The notes below the pieces were generated by a model. That model was not told the origin of the DNA. It saw only the letters and a list, made by a program, of their open reading frames with translations, and did not search any database. A DNA stretch of 64,000 nt from Mastigias papua (taxonomy: Eukaryota; Cnidaria; Scyphozoa; Rhizostomeae; Mastigiidae). The stretch covers positions 21,642,003 to 21,706,002 of the forward strand of contig OZ025267.1 of NCBI GenBank assembly GCA_964019165.1. The letters run 5' to 3'. Shown here piece by piece: positions 28,730 through 45,948 of this stretch. Position 1 is the first letter of the stretch. Each line of letters begins with the position of its first letter. The position numbers were made by a program, and so were the translations under genes.

Positions 28730-29997
28730 AACATGTTCACTTTCCCATTTTTGGGGCAATTATGCCCTTTCACGGGTTACCATGAAGTAATTGGATTTGA
28801 GCCCTGATGGACGAATACGTATAATTCTTATGCAAGGCAGTTGCAAATAACTTTGTTTAGCAAACTGCTGATTTATTTCCTTTATTGTCAGCTAGGACTA
28901 ATGACGAGTTATTTTTGCTAATTTCAGTTTACATCCAGGATAACTATTTCATAAACACTAGTGCCGACATTCTGTTGAAAACATGGAGAGCTTCGGAATG
29001 TTTGTCTGTAACAAATAGTCAAACGGAGGACAATGCCCAAGGGTCATGGAGAGAACGAAGAAAGGGATCACTTTTCTGTTCAAATAAGTTTATTTCACGG
29101 GAGACCTGTTAAATCAAAACACATAGGTAGAATGAATGAGTCCTGCTGCTATTTCTCGGGTCATTTTTTGTAATCTGGGCAAAAGCGAAGATTGCGTGAA
29201 GATATGGCCCTACCTAAATCGCTGTATTTCCACTATTCGAGCGTGGGAGGGCTCTCTTTTGAAAGGTTATCGATTTCATGTTAGGTGGTAAAAATTGCCT
29301 CCTCCCGACAAGCGTTTCCATACTAACCTATTCTCAATATGAGGATTGCAAAAGATAAGATTTTCATCAAGATAAGAGTTTGTTGTATTTGAAAGCATAA
29401 AAGGTCCTTTGCATACGAAGGTATTAGTTGAGAAAACACCACTGATGCCTAACTTGGTGTGCGAACTGGGAAGAAGGTAATAACATATTATTTCAACGAC
29501 TTACTTTTTTGCTAGAGAGAGTATTTCTTTTAGTATATTGATATATATTGTTTCTTAAACAGAGTTAAATCTATAGTTTGCGATTCTTGTCAGTTACAGC
29601 TGAGCGAATAGGATTATTTTTCTAGTGAAAATCATGAAAGAAATAGTACACTTTAAGCTTAGAAAGCTCCTGTGATGCAGATATACTCACTTAGATGACG
29701 ACATCTGCATCATCTTTAGTTTATCTTCAGCCATGCATTTTGGCTCGTGTTTTTATGGAAATGTTTTGTACGCACTTTAAGAGCACAATATGTCAATTTT
29801 TCGACCCTTTTCATCTACGAACAGAAGATTCTGAGAGTTATTCAGTAGTAGACATCGGACAGATCGCCAATTTGCAGAAATCAATGTGAGATTCAGGGCA
29901 GAGTAATTCCATGAGTTATTTTATAGAAGTATGCGTAATTTTTGTAACATGTTTTTTCAGTAATGCGTGCTATCCTAAACCATGTCCTTGACACACT

Positions 29998-30204
29998 TTG
30001 TTTGTCCCATGCCTCTTTTCTCGGCTGTTGTGCCAAAGTCTGCCACGTGTTGCATCAGAGGAGAATCCTAACATTACGAAAGCACCGAACCATCAGACCG
30101 GAATATCGTCCGACAGTCATATTCAAAGTAATATCAGAATAGACAAGGAATGCATCAATGACATAGAGGTGCTCCTAGCATACCTACTCAGGCGGTCCAT
30201 ATAA
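29998..30204 (+). CDS. Weak candidate small ORF (68 codons)
   Basis: The frame begins MFVPCLFSRLLCQSLPRVAS, weakly like a signal sequence, then a polar stretch rich in N, S and I ending LLAYLLRRSI and TAA. An AATAAA lies roughly 40 bases past the stop. A splice acceptor-like TTTTTTCAG ends at 29960, but this frame has a stop between it and the ATG, so the two are not compatible. No homology is recognised. Confidence 0.2.
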   Translation: MFVPCLFSRLLCQSLPRVASEENPNITKAPNHQTGISSDSHIQSNIRIDKECINDIEVLLAYLLRRSI

Positions 30205-30465
30205 CCGACACAATTTACAAAACTATTGGAAGTTCCTCGATGATTAAATAAAGTACACTAATAGCGTAAATATATGGATACATACGAGTTTTTCACATAT
30301 GTATTGGTCACAATACTGATATTTTCTTAGCTCTTTTTGTATTTCAGTACTAAAACTTTCTTAGACTTACTTTTGCCTCAAAAATTCAGTATTGAATTTT
30401 CTTGACTTTACGAGCAGTTGAGTACTACTTTCCGATAAATCACTTTCTTACAAAAACATACAAAT

Positions 30466-30725
<260 letters not shown>

Positions 30726-30921
30726 ATTTGACAATTCAAATCCTCAAGTAAGCACTTAAAGTTGTGTGTTTCCACTCATCAGGCTACTAGCATGAAGTTA
30801 CTCTATACTCTATCACATTTTTACTTTATATAAAATATATATGAATTGCATACTCTATCACATCGCTCTACGCTAGTATTGAGCACTCTTTACAAACCTT
30901 GGAACGTAACTATACTCAACG

Positions 30922-31197
<276 letters not shown>

Positions 31198-33872
31198 TGC
31201 GACTACTATCCCATCATAGTGTTCTTACTTGTCCACCGAAGTGAAACAAAGCTTGTTTTGTGAAATGCTATCGTTGTCTGCTGCTACGTATATACAGGGA
31301 TGGCCTTCAGGAAACACACATGATCTTTGAGCTCTTATCGTGCAATACATAAAGCGTCTCTTCAATATCAACTTGAGCCCACCGTATAATCATAATATCA
31401 TTTACCTATTAAGTATAATTATAGCAATTCACATAATGCACAGAAACGCTTTTCATGGTTTTGAAAGAACTATGACATAACCATTCTTCTCTTCCTTTGC
31501 CTGACGTTGCTTACTTTGTTGCGGCATTCTGTGGTAATAGTATGCAATTTTCGCGAGAGCCCCTTTCCAACTTTTCTAGAAATCATTCCTGGTTCTGTTT
31601 GCTTCTCAAGTGTCGTATTGTACTGTGCTGCTGTATTTGGCTGTTTTGTCTGTACTCGTTAATTTCCAAAAGCGATAGAACGAGATTACTGGCAAGAGAG
31701 CGCTTCTTAATTCCTACCTGTTTGTGGAAGGTAAAGATTAGACAGAATTCCGGATTTTATCTGCTTTTCACAGTTATCTAAAGAGCTGAGATTGGTGTCA
31801 CAGAAAGCAATATAGCGAGCGACAGCCAAAAGCAATTGTAGTTTACCATAAGGCAATTCTTATTGAGGTGCAAGCAACGGCCTTCACTTGCCTATCTTTT
31901 AGAGCGGTGTATACTAACCTGAGATTTACACAAATCTACCTTAAAAGTCATCTGGCAAACCTTTACAAGAGGTATGTATGATTAGTTTTTTATTCGAAAA
32001 TGGTATAGTTTTATCATACGCTGGAGTCTAGATACCAACTAAAGTTGTTTATTCTGTTCGTCACTTCTCAGTACGTATTATAGTTTTAGTGCCAAGCAAA
32101 GGTTCTTTGACGTAGCATTCTCTAACGTAAATTGCTCTCGTAGACGTAAGTAGGTAGAAATTTCATTTCACAACAATGAAGCAGGAAAATAAGAAAGCTG
32201 TGATTATGCAAAGAGCCCGCTGCAAAGTGGGACACTCTGATAATCAGTATCATATCACGATATTCAACAGAAGGACGAGATAACAAGCCATCTTACTAAG
32301 TAGTAGGTAAACTTGGGGGACTCTTCCTTTGATGACCATTCACCCTCGAAAATAACGACATGATTAGACGCATTTTCTATTTCCTTTCCAAGATCAGAAG
32401 TAATAAATCTATAACGATGTCATCTGTATTCTCGTCGGTATCATAAAGCAAGCCATTTAATTATAAGATCGAGTTATCTAATAGTGAGCATAAACTATGC
32501 TGCACGTAGATAGGTCTTATTTTCATAAGTTGCATTGTAATTTATTTACATTTCAAAATTAGATAAACACACATCGTTGATAATGACGAAATTCTAGCAG
32601 CGTCCATTACTGAGTTGAGGCTCTATCTTAAAAGGCGATTGGAGGATTTACCCAGATGTCTACTTACCAGGTCATACGCATCAAGAAGCTTAGTCATTAT
32701 ATGTATGAAGCGGAATGGAAATTTTAGACAAACGTTCGCAGATTCTCATCTAAATGTGTTTGGAGTATTTCTCATGGCAGCTGAGTTACTAACGTGACCT
32801 TGTCCTCTTTTTATAATAAGGGACTTTGAGTGAAAAAGGTTTCAATAATCTTAATTCTGTGATGCTGCACTTGAGACACAATGTTTACGTACTCATAAGA
32901 AGGCTCTTTGCGCCTAATATCACGAAAGGAGGTTCCATTTGATGACCTCGTTTCCACATCTAATGTTTACTGTGCTGAATACAATATTGAATGCAGTCGT
33001 CATGAAACGAGGAATATGGAAAGAGGAGTAGGATTGAATTTGCGACATTGCGTTGTTTGAATAAATTGGCCTCGATCAGCTTTGAAGCAAACTATCAGTC
33101 GACCCGACGAGTCATATAACTTAAGCTTTCCTGTGTGTGTCAAGCACTTGATGATGGGCGTTGGTCGGTTGCAAACTTCCTATATTGAAAAGGGAATCAT
33201 TTTTATGCACTGAAAAGTTGTAGTTTGTTTTACCAATTTCAAAAAGAACATAGTTGACAGGACAACAGACATTTTCTATAAATAAGAGAATATGAATTGG
33301 CATCAAGTACTTTTTATTTAGAAGGAGAATTTATACATTGGTTCGATATTGTTAACAATATATTTCGTATTTAACCTTTTAACTGTAAAACCAATGAAAT
33401 CTTTCAAGTATAAGAGAGCTCACTTAGCTGACGATATCAAACAGGCTAATATCAAAAAGTGACGGTAAAAAGTGATTACCTTCTCAGTAACATCCTTAAT
33501 TTACTCGTAATCATTTCATGAAGTTCTACAAACTCTTTTCTCCAGTCTGCAAAACATACTGCAAAAAGCTTCCAAGATGTTTTAATAAGTCTGAATTGAA
33601 ATCTCGATACATAGTTTTCAACGATCCTTTAAGATTTAAAGCTCTTTTCAAGAGTCTAGACTGATTCTAGGGAGAAGTTCAATAGATTAGATTTAGAGAT
33701 GCACCCCACTCTACAACATAGACAAAATTGGCCCCCAAGAAACAGCCTTAAAGCAGCCAAATGTAAGCATGACTATTAATGATCCCCTTGTCTTCTAGGC
33801 ACGTGAAGCTGAAATCGCTGTGTGGGCGCAATTGACAGACGGGAATTTGCTTTCGACATTCATCAATTAAGA

Positions 33873-36428
33873 ATGGTGTTAACAAAACTTACAATCTCCC
33901 TTTTATTTATTGTGCTTATTTTGCCACATTGCTTTGGGATTCCAAAATGGTAAGCTATGATAATTATGGCTTTTTTGCTTGTTTTATCTAATATAGTCAG
34001 GCTCTTTAGTCGGATATATGATGCTATGTTTTTTCACCAAATTAAAAGACAATCGAATAAAATTAAGGTCACTTATCTCGAATCGATACTATGGTTTCTT
34101 TTTGATTTTCATGATAGGACAGTACAATTATTCCTTGATTTCCTTTTGTACCTTCTGGACAGAATTTCTATGGTAAATCATATGTATAAGCTGAGTATCA
34201 AGTCATATCAATATTAAAATATTAATATTAGTATCAATATTAGCAATATTAACTCTTTACTTATGAAAACTAAAGCTCAGCAAAGGTGCATAAAAAACTG
34301 AATGCAGCTAATAGCAGAGTTATCCCGGAATAAAGCTATGTTTTTGCATTTTAGGGTATCAAAAAGACTATCAAAGAACAAGCAGGTAACATTAGTTTTA
34401 ATATTGCAACTATATCGTTTACTTGAGTTGCTTATGTTTGTGCCAACATATTCTTCATGACAATCCTCAGAAAGGATTAAGAAATTTAATTTCCCTCATA
34501 TCATTTTGCGTGCTCGGTTAAGCGAGATGACTAATGTTCATATCTTTCATCATCATAATTTTTCATGCGCAATAGTTTTTCGATTCTATTGACCTCGTGC
34601 TATTGCTGGTAGCCAAGTTTGGTTTTGGTATTATTGTAAATGGTGCTATTTTGCAAAACGAAATGGGAAGTAAGATATAATATAGCTGTAGATTCGAGCA
34701 ATAAAGCCTCACAGTGATTAAATCTGATGTGATGCATGCACTGATTCCCAACAGGAGAAAGAGCACCTGATTCGATTGGCAAAGATAGGGATGAAGAAGG
34801 GTCTCAGCGAATGTAGAAGGCAGTTCCGGTGGGAAAGGTGGAACTGTCATTTCCCGAAAAAAGTTACATCAAAAATACTGAAAAGGAAATTCATCCCAAA
34901 AGGTTAGTTTGTCATACCTCGTCATTATTTACAGTTTTCGTTAGAAAGCCTATGTAAACAGCTGTTAATGTTTTTCCATTACCTGATACCTGCTCTGTCT
35001 GTATCTTCTGTTCTCTGTAGTATCTCCTCTATTCTAGCTAGCTTTCTAGCATTATCAAGCGTTCTTAGATTTTCAACTGTGACAATGCTTCCTTTGTCTT
35101 TAAATTCTGCTACTTTAATGCCAGTCACAACACTAAATGCTCTTCAATTTGACTTATCTACGTAGTTGATGGGATAAGGCTAAAAATGACTTTCACTGTA
35201 TTTTCAGTCACGAGAGAAATAGCCTACGTGAATGCAATTACTTCAGCAGCAGTTGCCCTACAGTTGGCAGAAGCTTGTCAGAAAGGAGAGTTAAAATATT
35301 ATTGCACACCTCCGATTCGAAAAATGTTTGCTCTGCAGCATATTACAGAGGAAACACGCTTCGGTATGTGGGTCACGGAGTTTCTTACCGATATAGATGA
35401 ACCGAAATTGAGGAAGAAAAGACAAAGCCGCGTAGCAGCAATCCACCACAACAACAAAATTGGAAGATATGTAAGTTTTATGCATGATTTGTTGTTAATA
35501 TCAGACAAAATCTAAAGCATGGTATCCTGAAAATTAAATAATTCTTTTCTTCTTATAATACGCATTGATAACAGCAGTTTTAATTGTTGAAGTTTATATC
35601 CTGTATAAATATTCGTCTTATTATTTTACTATTGATATTTTCATCATATTATTTATTTGACAATGCTGTTGCACACGAGTTTCTTGTAACGATAGCAAAT
35701 ACCATTGCATTGCGTAATGAATTTGCTGTATAGTAGAGACGGCAACAGTAGCTTGATTTGTTAGAACTTAATTAATTTTTATTTCATATATTTATCAATT
35801 TGGCTTAATAAATTATTCAATCAACTCATTAGCAAAGTAAAAACACCCTCTTCACCTTCACTCTTGCTTTGTATCATTCTTTTTGCGATAACACCCCCAG
35901 TACGACAATTTCTTGATTCAGAAGATTAGAATGGTGGTGTTTTTATTCGTTAAGGTGGTGAAGTATATGGCAAAAAGGAAATGCAGATGCCAGGGTTCAA
36001 CAGGAAATTGCATCATGAAAACATGTGCTGGTCGCCTGCCAAGTCTACGAGAAGTTGGAACCACCATCAAATATCTGTACAAACTTGCTTACAAGGGAAT
36101 CGTAGACGCGAGAGGAAATTTGAAGCCAATACTGAACAACGTCAATTTGGCCGATATGTTGGTATATTTATCAGACTCACCAAATTACTGTAAGAAGGAC
36201 AAAATCTACAATGCACAAGGTACACATGGACGAGTCTGTAGAATCCCGTACCGTAATAGCACGAGAGGCTCAAAAGGGCATTGCGAGAAACTTTGCTATA
36301 GCTGTGGTTATTCAATTAAATACGAAGTTAGACCAAAGAAGGTACGATGTAATTGTAAATTTCGATGGTGTTGTGAAGTAAAGTGCGACACGTGCTATGA
36401 AAATGAGGATGTTTTAGTCTGCAATTAG
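33873..36428 (+). CDS. Wnt: Divergent Wnt ligand, complete, five exons, 330 residues
   Basis: Secreted cysteine-rich morphogen of the Wnt family. Exons 33873-33949, 34355-34385, 34755-34902, 35208-35470 and 35955-36428 join in phase. The start has a hydrophobic signal peptide ending near HCFGIPKW. Family marks in order: SECRRQFRWERWNC (about residues 54-67), TREIAYVNAITSAAV (87-101), HHNNKIGRYVV spanning the exon 4/5 join, CRCQGSTGNCIMKTC (183-197), YLSDSPNYC, GTHGRVC and the C-terminal CNCKFRWCCEVKCDTC. The length is only slightly below the usual ~350. Oddities: the acylation loop has Thr189 (codon 36000-36002) where other Wnts have the lipid-bearing Ser, and the WGGCSD-like segment and one Cys after the GDLK-like motif are lost. 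Subfamily cannot be assigned by eye. It could be a derived or non-lipidated Wnt, but the gene looks intact. Confidence 0.93.
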
Positions 36429-36748
36429 GTGTACCATAGTCAATTGTGCCAACGAAAGTTGAACTACTTAGCTCCATGGAGCATCAGTTTGTTAAATTTT
36501 GAATTTGTACATAAATAGATTATAACTAAGATTCTTTAAAGATAAAATTGAAGATATGACTTTGAACTGCAAATAATTTTTAACTTCCTTTCTCTGCAAC
36601 ACAGTGAGCCCAACCATCGGTACAATTAAATTTTAAGATATAGGTTGAAGAGCCTTACTTGCAGGTAACGAAATGAACCTATCTCTTCAACTCAAGAAAA
36701 GTTTTTTCGTGTGGAAGAGACAAAAGAATAGAAGGAATTAATAATATA

Positions 36749-37140
36749 TAGTCGAACCTCGGTGTTCGAAGAATCTGAAGTGAAACAAATCGGAGTTAGA
36801 CAAAATATTTTGATACAAATATACCTTGCTGTTCGAATAAATTATTGAATAAATTTTTGAAGTTCGAACAGATCCATTGCATCGCTTGTGGCGTCACGTG
36901 CTCAGTCCTCAGTCCAATCTCCGCGGCCATTGTGAGTGTATCTTGAACGGCCTATTCTTTAGTGTTTGCGCTTTTTGTGTCTATCGATAGACCTGCGCTA
37001 TCTTAACCATTTATTGTGGTTAAAAGCATCAATCTCCTTTTGATTGTTTCTTATGGGGAATATTGTTTAGGTCTTCGGGAACTAATCGGTTTTCAACCAT
37101 TTTTTGGAACGAATTGCGTTTGAAGAAGAAGGCTCCACTG
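36749..37140. mobile_element. pogo/Tigger-like MITE with TA target duplication
   Basis: Left end TAGTCGAACCTCGGTGTTCG and right end, read inward on the other strand, CAGTGGAGCCTTCTTCTTCA. Both are flanked by TA (36747-36748 and 37141-37142). Ends of the form CAGT-x-GARCCTC with a TA duplication are characteristic of pogo/Tigger-type elements in the Tc1/mariner superfamily. At about 392 bp with no transposase it is non-autonomous. Confidence 0.7.
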
Positions 37141-37881
37141 TACTATATTTTTTTCTTAACTCGTTAAAGACTGAGACGATCCATCACTTTTATAGCTGTA
37201 AATTTTCGCTTTAGAGCTTCATTGAAATGCACCAATGACCCTTAATGCATAGGCGACAAGTCAAAATTGCATGTAGATTTGGATATATTTTCAAAAATGA
37301 ATTCTTTCAAAGACCAAAATATCATAACGACCTGAGAATGTGCTATGACCTGTAGATCACTCGCTTCCAACTCTATAAATTCACGAGAAACATTGTCCAC
37401 ATGCTTGAGACTGTTCAGTTGTCATTTGTAGCTTAACTTCCAGTAGTTTAACTTGCAAACATAATGCAATGCTTCGGATGTTTACCTCAAAATCAGTTAT
37501 GCTATTTTTGACTTAAACGATGCATTTAATCCATATTATAAACCCACTATGTAATTGTACAGTAGCACCATAAGCGATGAAAGCAGTCACTACACGTGCT
37601 TTTGCTTTGTTTTGATAGTCATAGCCACTGCTTCCCTCGTCAATTCTGAGACCTTTTAAAGCTTGGAAATGTCCATCCTTGATGATGATTTCATTTACTG
37701 AAAGGATGATGTAGACCTTCCGTGTATTTTCAACAGTGAGTCATTTGTTTCTGGGAAGCCAATCTTTTATGAGCATGTCTAGAATGGTATTTACTTGATT
37801 AGAAGTGCCATATATAGCAGGATCTCCCTAAAACTAATTTTTTTCTCGCAACGGATTGTATGCATTCGTATTGGCTGTTTA

Positions 37882-38289
37882 TGCCTAGCGCACACTAGCG
37901 ATTTTCGTTGCCAACGACTGCGATTTTTGTCGCTGGCGACTGATTTGTGTAGCCCGCACACTTGCGATTTCTTTCATGCTGTTGTCCATGAAAACGAATA
38001 TGCTCCTTTCGATGCAGTCTCCATACTGTCACTTTGCATGATATCACGTGCGATGAAACAGTCACTGATTGGTGCATCGAACAGAGAAATGTTTTTGAAC
38101 CCCCGCATACTTGCGATCTTCTGTTTTTAGTCGCTGGCGACAAAAGCAAATATCAAACATGCTAGATATTTGTTTTTGTCGCTGGCGACAAAAGTTTTCT
38201 GTTTTGCTTCCCCGTAGACCTGCTATTTTTGTGGACAGCAAGAAAAATCGCAGTCGCTGGCGACAAAAATCGCTAGTGTGCGCTGGGCA
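37882..38289. mobile_element. MITE built of GTCGCTGGCGAC-type units, TTA flanks
   Basis: Terminal inverted repeats TGCCTAGCGCACACTAGCGA (from 37882) and, read from the right end, TGCCCAGCGCACACTAGCGA (to 38289). TTA on both sides (37879-37881, 38290-38292) suggests a 3-bp target duplication as in PIF/Harbinger elements. The inside repeats GTCGCTGGCGAC and CTTGCGATT motifs several times in both orientations. No transposase. Confidence 0.75.
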
Positions 38290-38719
38290 TTATAGCGACT
38301 GAAAATTTTAGCTCATATGTCACCATCACATCTTCTTAAAGCCATTTCGGCTATTTTTTAGTTGAACACTGTGCTTTGCGTAATGCCCAGCGATAAACCT
38401 GTCTCGTTGTTTTTCTAAAGTTAGTTTATTTTGAATGAACGACGAGGAAGCCATTAGGATTCTTATCAACATCCCTGTTATCAGCAGACGATCTAGGGAA
38501 AACAATAGGCAGGCATCTGAATTCGCCAAGTCATATTGCGGAGGAGGTTAATCATATATCGTCAGATAACTTCTAATTGAGCAAAATTACGTCATATTTG
38601 ATTTTCTTTAAATGTGTAATCTCGCCTGAAAAGTGCATTGAACAGATAAACATTTAAGGAGATGCAAATCACAGGAAAAATTTAATAACGGTATATTTGA
38701 GAAGACACTCCTACCCAAA

Positions 38720-44302
<5,583 letters not shown>

Positions 44303-45948
44303 CCAGCTAAATATTTCACTTATTGTGGCAGTATTATTGTTCATTAGTATCAGGTCATTAAAGTATAGATTACAGTAGAAATTTTGCTTTCAAAAGTATA
44401 TAAGTTCAGCTAAAACTAATAGCTGAGGATGTCTTGTTATTTACCATGTTCCTTGTAACAATTATGGTGACATCGCCTTGACCAGCTTTTGAAAGTCACT
44501 TGGACGGAAGTAAGGTTGTTACCATTCTGGCATATTGTCTGAGGGATTAATTCAGGCAATGTTATATAAAAGGTAATATTCTCACAAAAAGAATTTATTC
44601 ATAAGTTTATTGAAAGCTACAACGTGATTACTGTGCTTTGCAAATGTCAAACCTCTTTGTTTTTTAACAATAATGGCATAATATACCCAATATGGCATAA
44701 GTTGGTAGTCTAAGGTCTCGCTTTGGTAATTTCGATGCTCCATTGCATTTCATGAAAAGAATAACTCTTGAAGTATTGGCAATTTTCTTGCTAAAAATTA
44801 TAGCATGAAATTTGATACCCCTGGGGCTCTCATTAATAGTCCAAACAATCAAATTCAGCTCCATTGTGCTGCAGTGAAAGCACTTGCGGAGCAGTTTGCT
44901 TCTGTCTACACTTTTCAACTTTCCTACCAAGGATGGGTACCATAGCAGAAAGAACTTGTTTCTATACTCGATGTGAGAAAACAAAGTACAAATTGGAAAG
45001 ATGTTTTGCAAAGGCAAGGAGGCCTATGACTCAGTACGAAGTCGCCACTCTCAGGCTGTCTTAGTTCTAACAGTGTGAAGTGGAAAACTCGGTATACGTG
45101 AAGAGCTAAAACAATACGATTAAACAGAAGGAAAGAGGATCTATGGAAATCAGGTAAGTTCATTGCTTCAGTATGACTTTAAAATACACGCCAGTGTCTC
45201 TCACTAACAACCTTTATACAGGTTGAAGGATACACAAAAGAAACCATATTTATTGATATAAATCAAATGTTGTTGATGTACAAAATATCTTTGTGTACAA
45301 ATCACGTCTAGATTTGAATATTCGTATGAGGGGTGGCAACAAATGACACTCAATTTACACGTATTTTTCTAAGACATAGAGGAGAAGTTTGAAGTATTCC
45401 TATCGAAATCTACATCTATGTTATTGTTAAAAGTTCAATCAAGAAGTATAAACCGATGTTGGCTTGAAAAGCAGTAACAATATGCATGGCAAAGTTGTAC
45501 TTTGAAAACCAAGAGAATGTAAATATAAAAAGTTATGGTCATCAGAATTGATCTTAAGTTGCAAACCATGACTTTATTTACGAAACAAAAAGCCAAATTC
45601 CTACACATTGGAGGGCGACGAAGCGCTAATGTAGAATCGTGCCTCTGATCCCATAGCATCTTAATTTATTTACTGCTTGTAGCACACGTAAAATTATGCA
45701 TTATTCACGAATAAATTATGCTTTATTCACGAATAAATTATGCATTATTCACGAATAAATTTGCATTATCTAAGCAGATTATCATACATTATTTAAGTAT
45801 GCGCATGCGCTAGCTAAGGTGGCATAAAATATAAACACAACTTACACCATTGTATCAACAGAAGATTGTATGTTAATAGACTATGTAAAAAGTTCTGATA
45901 GAATTAGAAAAGTTGACTACGACATAGCTACATGTCATTAAGAAGAGG
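44303..45948. other. Convergent 3' ends of IQCG (+) and the M13 peptidase (-)
   Basis: No coding exon recognised. TTTATT at 45665-45670 is an AATAAA on the minus strand, about 280 bases past the M13 stop. A 22-bp tandem repeat lies at 45692-45765, within the likely M13 3' UTR. Frames at 44664-45163 have no recognisable features. Confidence 0.6.
45692..45765. repeat. Three-copy 22-bp tandem repeat
   Basis: AATTATGCATTATTCACGAA plus TA begins at 45692, 45714 and 45736 with single-base differences, in the probable 3' UTR of the M13 gene. Confidence 0.9.

Larger units (their letters stand above)
36429..38719. other. Intergenic DNA between Wnt and IQCG/DRC9
   Basis: No coding exon recognised. 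It contains two non-autonomous DNA transposons (36749-37140 and 37882-38289). The two AATAAA-like signals near 36.83-36.86 kb fall inside the first of these and need not belong to Wnt. Short frames at 37795-38302 are translations of the second element. Confidence 0.65.
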
